A stretch of DNA of 64,000 nucleotides from Streptococcus pneumoniae. Its GTDB lineage: Bacteria > Bacillota > Bacilli > Lactobacillales > Streptococcaceae. The notes below the pieces were generated by a model. That model did no database searches. It was not told the origin of the DNA and saw only the letters and a program-made list of their open reading frames with translations. The stretch spans positions 186,001-250,000 of the forward strand of contig NZ_CFGI01000002.1 in assembly GCF_001347015.1 (NCBI RefSeq), given 5' to 3'. Numbering within the stretch: the first letter of the stretch is position 1; each line of letters opens with the position of its first letter. Positions 51,354-60,800 of the stretch are shown in pieces. Position numbers and translations under genes: made by a program.

Positions 51354-52544
51354 ATGAAATCAATCAAAGGAATACTTTTTATCATAGCTAGTTTTGCCTT
51401 GACTATGTTGACTTGGATGAACACTTCTCCCCAATTCATGATTCCAGGACTAGCTTTAACAAGTCTATCTCTGACTTTTATACTAGCCACTCGTCTCCCA
51501 CTACTAGAAAGCTGGTTTCACGGTTTGGAAAAGGTCTACACCGTCCACAAATTCACAGCCTTTCTCTCCATCATCCTACTCATCTTTCATAACTTTAGTA
51601 TGGGCGGTTTGTGGGGCTCTCGCTTAGCTGCTCAGTTTGGCAATCTTGCCATCTATATCTTTGTCAGCATCATCCTTGTCGCCTATTTAGGCAAATACAT
51701 CCAATACGAAGCTTGGCGATGGATTCACCGTCTGGTTTACCTAGCCTATATTTTTGGACTCTTTCACGTCTATATGATGATGGGCAATCGTCTCCTCACA
51801 TTTAATCTTCTAAGTTTTCTTGTTGGTAGCTATGCCCTTTTAGGCTTACTAGCTGGTTTTTATATCATTTTTCTATATCAAAAGATTAGCTTCCCCTATC
51901 TAGGGAGAATTACCAATCTCAAACGCTTAAACCACGATACGCGAGAAATTCAAATCCATCTTAGCAGACCTTTCAATTATCAAGCAGGACAATTTGCCTT
52001 CCTAAAGATTTTCCAAGAAGGTTTTGAAAGTGCTCCGCATCCCTTTTCTATCTCAGGAGGTCATGGTCAAACTCTTTACTTTACTGTCAAAAATTCAGGT
52101 GACCATACCAAGAATATCTATGACAATCTTCAAGTCAGCAGTAAAGTAAGCGTAGACAGAGCTTACGGACACATGATCATAGAAGAAAGACGAGAAAATC
52201 AGGTTTGGATTGCTGGAGGCATTGGGATCACCCCCTTCATCTCTTACATCCGCAAACATCCTATTTTAGATAAACAGGTTCACTTCTACTATAGCTTCCG
52301 TGGAGAAGAAAATGCAGTCTACCTAGATTTACTTCGTAACTATGCTCAGAAAAATTCTAATTTTGAACTCCATCTAGTCGACAGTACAAAAGACGGCTAT
52401 CTTCATTTTGACCAAGAAGAAGTGGCCAAACATGCAAGCGTCTATATGTGTGGTCCTCTTTCTATGATGAAGTCACTCGCCAAACAGATTAAGAAACAAA
52501 ATCCAAAAACAGAGCTTATTTACGAAGAATTCAAGTTCAAATAA
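51354..52544 (+). CDS. Prokaryotic NADPH oxidase (SpNOX-like flavocytochrome b)
   Basis: 396 aa. Six membrane helices form a ferric-reductase domain with four haem-ligand His: His65 and His79 in helix 3, His125 and His138 in helix 5 (numbered from the ATG at 51354). The C-terminal half is a ferredoxin-NADP reductase unit: FAD motif HPFSISGG, NADPH motif GGIGITPF, and CGPLSMMK near the end. It transfers electrons from NADPH across the membrane to oxygen, making superoxide. An ATG at 51342 is an alternative start. Transcription is on its own promoter, but the terminator is now ~1.9 kb away because of the intron. Confidence 0.92.
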   Translation: MKSIKGILFIIASFALTMLTWMNTSPQFMIPGLALTSLSLTFILATRLPLLESWFHGLEKVYTVHKFTAFLSIILLIFHNFSMGGLWGSRLAAQFGNLAIYIFVSIILVAYLGKYIQYEAWRWIHRLVYLAYIFGLFHVYMMMGNRLLTFNLLSFLVGSYALLGLLAGFYIIFLYQKISFPYLGRITNLKRLNHDTREIQIHLSRPFNYQAGQFAFLKIFQEGFESAPHPFSISGGHGQTLYFTVKNSGDHTKNIYDNLQVSSKVSVDRAYGHMIIEERRENQVWIAGGIGITPFISYIRKHPILDKQVHFYYSFRGEENAVYLDLLRNYAQKNSNFELHLVDSTKDGYLHFDQEEVAKHASVYMCGPLSMMKSLAKQIKKQNPKTELIYEEFKFK

Positions 52545-52547
52545 CCA

Positions 52548-54405
52548 ATCGAGTAGGGAATAATCTCTAGCCCCTCTCACACCACCGTACGTGCCGTTCG
52601 GCATACGGCGGTTCAACTAACTTTTAACGCATGTCGTTCAAGGTAATAATCCAAACACGAAACCAGTCCACGTTTTTCAAGGACTGGTTTTGATATAGCA
52701 CGTTTAAGTACCGACTTCTGAGCTACTAATTGATAATGGTCGCCCCAGCCAGATACCTTATCTGCTATCCATTTAGGAACCCCTAACTTAAGCAATCCCC
52801 ATAGTCGTCTCGATTTCTTCTTCCATTGCTTCCAGATAATCACTCGTAGGCGAGTACGCAAGCGCTCATCTATGCTAGTAACTATACTTTTCATATTTCC
52901 CAATGAGAAATAGTTTATCCATCCTCGAATAGACAAATTCAGTTGCTCAATACGTCTTGTTAAGTCTATACTCCATTTCCTCTGTGTTAGTTTCTTCAAT
53001 TTAAGCTTAAATCTCCGAACACTATCTTGATGTGGACGACTTTTCCAACCATCTGATGATTTCCAGAACCCAAAACCTAGATATTTCAACTCTCTTGGTC
53101 TGGTAATCTTAGTCTTGGTCATGTTTACTTTCAAACCTAGCCGTTTCTCAATAAAACGACTGACTGAATACATCACACGTTTAGCGGCTGCCTCGCTTCC
53201 GACCGTAATCACACAATCATCTGCGTAGCGCACAAATCGAAGTCCCCTCTTTTCTAATTCCTTGTCCAATTCATTAAGCATGATATTGGATAAGAGAGGA
53301 GATAAATTTCCTCCCTGTGGTGTACCAACTAGCGTTTTATGACGCTGACCGTTAATGATAACACCTGAATGAAGATACTTACGAATCAAGGATTCCGTAT
53401 CTCCGTCTTCGATAATGTTATGTACTAAGGACATCAATCTATCTTGAGGAACCATATCGAAAAATTTCTCTAGGTCTATATCCACTATCCACTCATAGCC
53501 GTCATTTAAGTACTCTAAGAGCTTCATGATGGCTTTTTCACATGACCTATTTGGTCTGAAGCCATAACTCGTATCTGAGAAATGGGGTTCACAAATGGAG
53601 CTCATGACTTGGACAATGGCCTGTTGAATCATTCTATCCATAACTGTTGGAATTCCTAGTTGACGGATGCCTCCGTTTGGTTTGGGAATCTCAACTCTAA
53701 GAACTGGTTGAGGCTTATATTTTCTCTGTTTTATCAGTTCCTTAGTCAGGCGCCAGTTTTGTCTGAGATAATTATCCATCTCTTCGATAGTAATTCCATC
53801 AATCCCAGCTGAGCCCTTATTGGATTTTACTTGATTGTAGGCTTCAAGTATATTTTCGCGTGATAATATCTTATCTAGCAATTTTGACATGTGCGTATTC
53901 CTTTCTTGTTTTGGTGCCTGAGGGACATCTTATATTTGTGAGCCTTCATCTAGTCAATACGTGACAGACTCCAGTTCTATCAGACCACTCGTTTTACAGA
54001 CACAAGTGAAGTAGGATTACTTCGATTAGTTGGTCACCCCTTCGCTCCACTTCCATTACAGAAGTTTCCTCACTACTATGGGCTCGGCTGACTTCTCATG
54101 ATTCGTTGTTACTACACTTTCAGCGCTCATGAGACCTCACGGGATAAGTCGTACATCTTTCCTCGTTTACTCTCGTGATTTACGCATATAGGTTACGTCT
54201 ACCTTTTTGGACTTTAGAGTTTGAGGGCCCCTTATCCGCTATATACGCCTTACTATCACGTTCCTGTTCGTAGAGCCACGATTTCGCTATCCCTTCCTCT
54301 CCCCGCTACCTCACGATAGTCAGGCTTGGGAATCGCTATTGGGTTCACCGGTAGCGGGTGCCCTCGGAGGACTTACACCTCAGATGCACGACATGCCCGT
54401 CGTAC
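52548..54405 (-). mobile_element. Group II intron (IIC-like), about 1.86 kb
   Basis: Encodes a reverse transcriptase/maturase and carries, downstream of it, a domain V-like hairpin (about 52581-52614: CCGCCGTATGCC, GAAC-type loop, GGCACGTACGG) and a short domain VI ending CCTACTCGAT. The 3' end is placed at 52548 because introns of this class end in AY. The 5' end at about 54405 (GTACGAC) is tentative: it directly follows a terminator hairpin, the known IIC target, but differs from the usual GUGYG. The 53891-54405 part is the structured domain I-III RNA. Confidence 0.75.
52613..53890 (-). CDS. ltrA: Group II intron reverse transcriptase/maturase
   Basis: 425 aa. RT blocks 0-7 include GSAGIDGITIEEM, PKPNGGIRQLGIP, YGFRPNRSCEKAI, GTPQGGNLSPLLSNIML and the catalytic RYADD (near residue 224); the maturase (X) domain with GWINYFSLGNMKS follows. 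There is no C-terminal HNH endonuclease. Required for splicing and retrohoming of the surrounding intron. AAAGGAA precedes the ATG. The reading frame is intact, so the element may be active. Confidence 0.95.
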   Translation of the reverse strand: MSKLLDKILSRENILEAYNQVKSNKGSAGIDGITIEEMDNYLRQNWRLTKELIKQRKYKPQPVLRVEIPKPNGGIRQLGIPTVMDRMIQQAIVQVMSSICEPHFSDTSYGFRPNRSCEKAIMKLLEYLNDGYEWIVDIDLEKFFDMVPQDRLMSLVHNIIEDGDTESLIRKYLHSGVIINGQRHKTLVGTPQGGNLSPLLSNIMLNELDKELEKRGLRFVRYADDCVITVGSEAAAKRVMYSVSRFIEKRLGLKVNMTKTKITRPRELKYLGFGFWKSSDGWKSRPHQDSVRRFKLKLKKLTQRKWSIDLTRRIEQLNLSIRGWINYFSLGNMKSIVTSIDERLRTRLRVIIWKQWKKKSRRLWGLLKLGVPKWIADKVSGWGDHYQLVAQKSVLKRAISKPVLEKRGLVSCLDYYLERHALKVS

Positions 54406-54410
54406 CTCAT

Positions 54411-54443
54411 ACTCTCCTGGGATTCCCCAGGAGAGTTTTTTTA
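54411..54443 (+). terminator. Original terminator of the NADPH oxidase gene
   Basis: Perfect 11-bp stem ACTCTCCTGGG / CCCAGGAGAGT followed by T7 on the plus strand. The intron has been inserted between it and the oxidase stop codon. Confidence 0.88.
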
Positions 54444-54508
54444 TAGCCAAATAAAATAAGACCGGAGCGATACAATTTTGGCATTCAAATCAATTGATAA
54501 GAATGTTT

Positions 54509-54653
54509 TATAGTGGAGTGAAATAGGATACGAACAAATTGATTAGGAAAATCAAATAAATTTATAGAAATCTTTTAGCAATTATGGCGTCCTATTCCAG
54601 TTTCAAAACGCTATAGAAGCAGCATTGTGCTAGTCTAGTTTCAGTTGACTATA
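54509..54653 (-). repeat. RUP-like element, 145 bp
   Basis: Starts TATAGTGGAGTGAAATAGGA and ends GTTTCAGTTGACTATA, i.e. RUP-type ends read on the minus strand, but is ~38 bp longer than the standard 107 bp; the middle contains a partial second TATAG (54612). Possibly a compound or internally expanded copy. Confidence 0.6.
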
Positions 54654-54675
54654 CTAAAACGAGTAGCTTGAAATC

Positions 54676-54700
54676 AAAAAACCCACCCAATGGGCAGGTC
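54676..54700 (-). terminator. Terminator of fba
   Basis: ACCTGCCCA / TGGGTGGGT stem with a two-base loop region and TTTTTT behind it leftwards. Confidence 0.8.
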
Positions 54701-54722
54701 TTCTCTGTATTATTCAGCTAGA

Positions 54723-55604
54723 TTATGCTTTACCTTCTGAACCGAATACGTCGATACGTTCTTCAACTGATGCTTGGATAGCTTTTACACCGTCAGCCAA
54801 GAATTTACGTGGGTCGAAGAGTTTTTTCTTGTCGTATTCTGCTTCGTTTGCTTCGTAGTCACGAGCAAATTTACGAGTTGCGTTAGCGAATGCGATTTGG
54901 CATTCAGTGTTAACGTTAACTTTGGCAACACCAAGTTTGATAGCTGCTTGGATTTGTTCATCAGGAATACCTGAACCACCGTGCAATACGATTGGGAATC
55001 CTGGAAGAGCTTCAGTCAATTTTTGCAAGTGGTCAAGGTCAAGACCTTCCCAGTTTGCTGGGTAAGGACCGTGGATGTTACCGATACCAGCTGCCAAGAA
55101 GTCAATACCAGTTTCAACCATTGCTTTAGCGTCTTCGATTGGAGCCAATTCACCTTTACCGATGATTCCGTCTTCTTCACCACCGATAGTACCAACTTCA
55201 GCTTCTACTGAGATACCTTTAACGTGTGCTTTTTCAACAACTTCTTTAGCCAATTTAAGGTTTTCTTCAACTGGAAGGTGTGAACCGTCAAACATGATTG
55301 AAGTGTAACCAACTTCGATACACTCAAGTGCATCTTCGTAGTGACCGTGGTCAAGGTGGATAGCTACTGGTACAGTGATACCCATTGATTCAACAAGGTT
55401 AGCGATCAAGTTGCGAGCAACTTTGTAACCACCCATGTATTTAGCAGCACCCATTGAAGTTTGGATCAAAACTGGAGCTTTTTTAGCTTCTGCTGCGCGC
55501 AAGATAGCTTGAGTCCACTCAAGGTTGTTTGTGTTAAATCCACCAACTGCATAACCGTTGTCACGAGCTGCTTGGACAAATTTTTCTGCTGAAACGATTG
55601 CCAT
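54723..55604 (-). CDS. fba: Class II fructose-1,6-bisphosphate aldolase
   Basis: 293 aa. Zinc-binding and catalytic motifs: HLDHGHYEDALECI (His ligands), EVGTIGGEEDG, FLAAGIGNIHGPY and VLHGGSGIPDEQI. Reversibly splits FBP into DHAP and G3P in glycolysis. Codon use is strongly biased to preferred codons, as expected for an abundant protein. AGGAGG-type site before the ATG; extended -10 promoter at 55655-55663; own terminator. Confidence 0.98.
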   Translation of the reverse strand: MAIVSAEKFVQAARDNGYAVGGFNTNNLEWTQAILRAAEAKKAPVLIQTSMGAAKYMGGYKVARNLIANLVESMGITVPVAIHLDHGHYEDALECIEVGYTSIMFDGSHLPVEENLKLAKEVVEKAHVKGISVEAEVGTIGGEEDGIIGKGELAPIEDAKAMVETGIDFLAAGIGNIHGPYPANWEGLDLDHLQKLTEALPGFPIVLHGGSGIPDEQIQAAIKLGVAKVNVNTECQIAFANATRKFARDYEANEAEYDKKKLFDPRKFLADGVKAIQASVEERIDVFGSEGKA

Positions 55605-55654
55605 TTTATCAGGCCTCCTGTATATTTTTATGGGTCATCCCATTTACATTGTTC

Positions 55655-55663
55655 ATTTTATCA
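55655..55663 (-). promoter_or_regulatory. fba promoter (extended -10)
   Basis: TGATAAAAT, with TAAAAT at 55655-55660. The -35 region is poor (TAGATT at 17 bp). Confidence 0.6.
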
Positions 55664-55744
55664 CTTTTTGACAAAAAAATCTAGTTTTTCCCGCAGTTTC
55701 GATTGAATTTCTTCTAGCTTCATCTATGTAAACCCTTTCTATCC

Positions 55745-57073
55745 CTAGTCTTGGGCGACTTTTGGAAAAGCTATGAAGAAGGTCAAACGATTCTCCTTCA
55801 TCTCAAAACGATAAGCTAATTTTTCATGTTCTAATAGACTCTTGACCACAAAGAGCCCCATCCCAGACCCCTTGGCCTTGCGACTAGCATTGTCAGAAAA
55901 AGACTGGGCTAGTTTTTCTTGTTCTTCTGGACTACAGCTATTCTCAATAAAGAGTTCTCCTTTTCTTTCTCCAATTCGAACTAAGCCACCTGGAACAGAG
56001 TGCTTAATGGCATTACTGATGAGGTTAGACAGGATTAACTTCATAACTGATGGGTTTAGATAAGCCTGCTGATGGGTTAAACTATTGTCTATCTGGAGTT
56101 CTCTTTCTTTGGCTAGTAAGGCATAATCCTTAACGAGACTTTGCGTCATCTGGAGAAGATCAATTGTTTCCCTATCATCTCGTAATTCCTGCACAGAAGA
56201 GAGAGAAAGTATCTGGAGAACATGGTGATTGAGCTCATCCACAATCCCCAAGGCAACTCCCAGATAGTGATCTCTATCCTTATAACGCCCGATATTTTCT
56301 TTAATGTTTTCGATTAGGATTTTCAAACTAGCCAGCGGTGTTTTCAATTCATGAGAAGCTCCTCGTAGGAATTCGACCTTCATCTTTTCCAGCTGGAGAA
56401 TGGCTTCATTCTTGTCATGCAAGTCCGCGATAACTGTCAAAAGATGTTGGTAGAGGCTATTGATTTGTTCCTTGAGATCACCAATCTCATCCTTAGAATC
56501 AACGCGCAATCGCACTTGAGTATCCAGTTCCATCATCCGACGGGTCACCCGCTTGATTTCCAAAATCGGGGCAACAATGGTCCGAGCGTAGATGTAAGCA
56601 ATCAAGAGGGAAATCAGAAAGGAGGCCAGCAGGGTATAGGGAAGAAACTGGAGACTGATTTGCTCTGCTTCCTTTTGCAAATCCATGGAAGCTAGAAACT
56701 GGAGAGTCATAGTGCTACCATCTTGCGTTTTCACCTCACGCTCCTCGATAAAGAGAGAAGTTGTCTGGCGGTCTGTATCCAGAGGAAGATTGTCCTTGAC
56801 TTCTAACTTGTCCTCAGTCATCTCACCCTTAACGGCCCCCTTAATCTCACTAGTCTGGGAATACAAGTCTAAGACTTGCTCGATACTCTGCCTGTCCTTC
56901 CCTTCTAGGGACTGGGCAATGGCTGTCGCTTTCTGGCCAATGGTTTCCTGACGATGGCTCAGATAAGTCGAGGGAAAGAGAAAATAAATAGCTAAATGAA
57001 GGCAGATAACCAGAACACTAAAAATCGAGAAGGTATAGATAAATATCTTTTTAAATAAACCTGTTCGTTTCAT
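55745..57073 (-). CDS. vncS: Sensor histidine kinase VncS
   Basis: 442 aa. Two membrane helices (about 10-32 and 145-165) flank an extracytoplasmic sensor; a HAMP segment follows; the H-box is GASHELKTPLASL with His241; the ATPase domain has N-box LISNAIKHS and G-box KGSGMGLFVV. It phosphorylates VncR. The ATG overlaps the vncR stop by 4 bases. Pneumococcal VncS was linked to the Vex peptide exporter and to vancomycin tolerance, but that role has been disputed. Confidence 0.95.
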   Translation of the reverse strand: MKRTGLFKKIFIYTFSIFSVLVICLHLAIYFLFPSTYLSHRQETIGQKATAIAQSLEGKDRQSIEQVLDLYSQTSEIKGAVKGEMTEDKLEVKDNLPLDTDRQTTSLFIEEREVKTQDGSTMTLQFLASMDLQKEAEQISLQFLPYTLLASFLISLLIAYIYARTIVAPILEIKRVTRRMMELDTQVRLRVDSKDEIGDLKEQINSLYQHLLTVIADLHDKNEAILQLEKMKVEFLRGASHELKTPLASLKILIENIKENIGRYKDRDHYLGVALGIVDELNHHVLQILSLSSVQELRDDRETIDLLQMTQSLVKDYALLAKERELQIDNSLTHQQAYLNPSVMKLILSNLISNAIKHSVPGGLVRIGERKGELFIENSCSPEEQEKLAQSFSDNASRKAKGSGMGLFVVKSLLEHEKLAYRFEMKENRLTFFIAFPKVAQD

Positions 57074-57726
57074 TTTCGCTCCAATTTATAACCAACATTG
57101 CGCACAGTGTGGATACAATCCAAGTCTAGCTTTTTCCGCAGTTCCTTGATATAAACATCAATAACACGGTCAAAGGGAACCTCATCTGTCGCTTTCCAGA
57201 CCGCATCGATTATCTGAGATCGAGTCAAGGCTCGTCCTTCATTTTTCACTAAATAATCAAGAATTTCCAACTCTTTAGCATTGATAGCCACTTCTTGACC
57301 TGCTAGGCTGGCACTGTAGCTTTCAAAGTCCACCTTGGCATCCTTATAGGAGAAGACTCGTCCCATATCATAATAGCGCTTGAAAATCGCGTCCACCCTT
57401 ACTTTTAAGAGAGAAAGGGAGAATGGTTTTTCCAGATAGCCATCTGCCAGAGAGGCAAAGGCACTCATTTTGTATTCCTCATCCTGAAAGGCAGTCAGCA
57501 TCAAGACAGGGACTTGGCTGGTTTTGCGAATCTCAGCTAGCACTTCTAGACCATTGAGCTTGGGCATCTGGATATCTAGTAAAACTAAGGCCACCTCATA
57601 GCTGGAAAATTGCTCCAAGGCTTCTTGCCCATCTGCTGCCTCAATGGTTTCATAACCACAATCCGTCAAATAATCACTGACCCCCTCACGGATCATCTCT
57701 TCATCTTCTACAATTAAAATTTTCAT
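57070..57726 (-). CDS. vncR: Response regulator VncR
   Basis: 218 aa, OmpR/PhoB class. Receiver domain with acidic pocket VEDEE and phosphoacceptor Asp51 (LLDIQMP), then a winged-helix domain ending IHTVRNVGYKLERK. Upstream gene of the vncRS pair. The promoter TATAAT is at 57783-57788, about 57 bases before the start. Confidence 0.96.
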   Translation of the reverse strand: MKILIVEDEEMIREGVSDYLTDCGYETIEAADGQEALEQFSSYEVALVLLDIQMPKLNGLEVLAEIRKTSQVPVLMLTAFQDEEYKMSAFASLADGYLEKPFSLSLLKVRVDAIFKRYYDMGRVFSYKDAKVDFESYSASLAGQEVAINAKELEILDYLVKNEGRALTRSQIIDAVWKATDEVPFDRVIDVYIKELRKKLDLDCIHTVRNVGYKLERK

Positions 57727-57782
57727 ACTTTAACTGCTCTCTATTTTTTATTTTTCTTAGAATAAATACCTACTCTATTTCT

Positions 57783-57811
57783 ATTATAGCCTCTTACTGA
57801 CCTTTTGTCTG
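57783..57811 (-). promoter_or_regulatory. vncRS promoter
   Basis: CAGACA (57806-57811), 17-bp spacer, TATAAT (57783-57788), read leftwards. Confidence 0.65.
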
Positions 57812-57832
57812 TAAGCAACTGACCACTAGATA

Positions 57833-57859
57833 AAACAAAGAGAGCCTATCGCTCTCTCT
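57833..57859 (-). terminator. Terminator of the LysM/CAP gene
   Basis: AGAGAGC / GGCTCTCT stem with GATA loop and TTGTTTTA behind it leftwards, 31 bases after the stop. It insulates vncRS from the large gene. Confidence 0.8.
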
Positions 57860-57889
57860 GCTTGCATTTCACTCCTTGTGGAATGAAGG

Positions 57890-60800
57890 TTATTTAGTTG
57901 CTTTTGAAAATGTTACAACGTAGTTATAATCTTTCCCATTAGCTTGATAGACATAGTCCTCTTTGAAAGTATAGCCACGTTTGCTCAACTCTTCTTTCTT
58001 AGCATCAACTTGGCTCTTGACAGCTGCTTTAACCTGTTCATCTGATAAACCTTCCGCGACTTCAAGAGGAGTTCCATTGATATCCCCTAGAAAACCTGCA
58101 ATATCTTTCATTTTATCAAAGTTATAAAATACATTTACTTTGACCTTTTGAGGAGCTGGTTGTTCTAGACTTCTACGATTTCTGCTAGCGCGTGGTTGAA
58201 CTGCTGGAGCCATTCTGAAACCTGTAGTTCCTACTGGTTGCGTTTTGGCTTCTTTTGTGAATTCTACAACATAGTCATAGCTATCTCCGCCTTCAATGAT
58301 TTGATCTAAGTCTGTTTTTGACGTAACTGTAAAGCCTTGTTTTTTCAGTTTCTCGATTTGGGCTTTTGTTTTTTCTTCAACAGCTCGTTTTAAGTCTTCT
58401 TTAGATGTCTCTCCAGAGAAAGTAAGCACATTTTCGCCATCTAATTCTCCTAACGCTCCAGCTATATCTTTAAGAGCTGTTAGATTATAGTAGATATTTA
58501 TTTGTTTAGTTTTATTAGATAAATCTCTTTTTGCAACTTTTTTAGCTCTCACTTGAACTTTTGGTGCAATTCTGAAACCTGTAGTTCCTGTAGTTTCCTT
58601 AGTGAAAGTGACTACGTAGTTAAAGTTTTTCACAGTAGTATCTTGTTCAAAAATAATGTCATTTTTCACATGATACCCTCTAGCAGCTAGATCTTTTATC
58701 TTGGCTTGAATTTTTTCTTTTACTAGCTCTTTCGCCTGTGCTTCACTCGTTCCAGCAGGAATTGTGACAGTGTTATCTTCTCCCGGGTCAGATAGGAAAC
58801 CATGAATATCTGGCATTTCATCATACATATAACTTATGTTTACCGTACCATCTGGTTGATTTACAGAACGAGTTGTTCTTCTAGACCTTGCTTGATATTC
58901 TCCTGCTCTTCGGAATCCTGAGTTACCAGTTGTAGAACTGTCCGACGTTGCCGCAGGTTGTGTTTGTGATGAATCTCCAGATGAAGATGGCTGAGAAGAT
59001 GGATTGCTAGAGGTTAGCGCACTGTTTGCGACCGTACTATTTCCATCTATAGTTGTCCCATCATTTCGACCATTAGATAAGCCCTCTTTACTATAATTTG
59101 GTTTTGAAACTTCCTCATTCGGAATTTCTACAGCGTAAATTTTTTCTTGATATTCTTCAGCTTTTTCTGCTGCTTCTTCATTAGTTTTAGCATTTTGAAT
59201 AGATTTTAATCCTTCTTCTTTAAGACGATTTACTTCATTTTTTAATTCTGTTTTTTTAGACTCATCATCAACTTTATCTATTTCTTCTAGTCTACTATTT
59301 GCTGCTTCATTTATAGTTTTTGAATTTTCTTCTTTTGCTGTTTCTAACGGTGCTTCAGTTCCTTTCTCTAAAGACTTCTCTGAATCCTCGTGTTCTTCAG
59401 CTGGTGCATCGGCTTGAGATTTTTCTGAATCTGATTTAGGTAACTCTGAGTTTCCGTCTCCAGTCGAAGCTTCAGTATTTTGTGAATTTTCCTCTGCTTC
59501 TCCTGAAGTTGCTGTTTCTACTCCTGAATGCGATGAATCAACTGATTGATCGCCAGTTTCTTCTGTATTTGTCGATGTTTCTGGAGCTGTTGTATCTCTT
59601 GTAGCTGAATCCTCAGCTGACAGTGCTGGCGCTTCTGAACTTGGGTTCGAAGCTGCAGGTTGATTTGTAGTTCCTGTATCTGAAGGGGAATTGTCTGTTA
59701 CTGGAGTTGGTGTTACAACTTCTTCAGTTGATTGTCCTGATTCTTCAACTTCTGTTTCTGGATTTCCTGAGTTTGTTTCTGTTGTTGCATTTGTTGCGCT
59801 ATCTTGTTTTCCTGTTTCATCAACAGAAGTTTTATCTGCATTACCTGCTTCACTTGCAGTTGGGCTCTCTACCGCTGGTGCTGGCGCTTCTTCTTTTTCT
59901 GCTTCTTTTGGTGCTGATTCTTCTTTTCCTGTAGATGTTCCTTCTGTTGACGCTGTTGGTTCTGATCCTACTTGTACAGCTGATTCATCACCTTGTGGTT
60001 TTTCTAAATCTGAATTAGATGATTCTGAGTTTCCAGTTTCTGTTACCGGACTCGAGTCAACCGAATTGCTATCAGTTGGAGCGTCTGCAGATGGAGTAGT
60101 TGAAGCTTCTTCCGTTGCTTCGGCTTTACCTTCTTCTTTTGAACCTGCTTCTTTATCCGTATCTTCTACTTTTGAGTCTTTTTCTTCATCTCCTGTAGTT
60201 GTTACTTCTGGTGTTGTTTCTTCTGTAACTGTTGATTCAGCCGCTGGCTCTGTTACTTTTGCTTCAGGTGATTCTGTTGGAGTTCCTTCTGGTGTTCCTG
60301 AAGCTTCTGAAACTTTTCCTTCTGATTCAGCTTCTTTCGGTGCTGGTTTCTCTCCTTCTCCTGTTTCTTTTTCAGACTTTCCATTAGACGTTGATACTGA
60401 AGAAGTTGAATCGCCTGAATTGCCATCCTCATTTGACTCACTTGTAGATGATACTGAATCTCCAGCTGGTTTTTCTACCTCTGACTCTGTTTCTTCAGCT
60501 TCTTTTCCTTCATCTCCTGTAGTTGGTCCTTCTGTAGCTGTTGATCCAGTTGATGGATTTGAGTCAGCTGAATCACTTGTTGCAGCTGATGAATCCGTGT
60601 CTGTAGCAGGTTGTTCTTCTGTAACTGGTGTTTCTTCTACTACGGGATTTTCTGATTCACCTTCGTTAGTCGCCTCATTTGTAGAGTCTGCTGCTGGCGC
60701 TGGTGTTGCTGGTTCCGTAGTTACAGATGTTCCTACTTCTTCTGACTCTTTTCCTTCAGCTTCATTTGCTACCTCGTCTGGTTTTGTTTCATCAGAGGTC

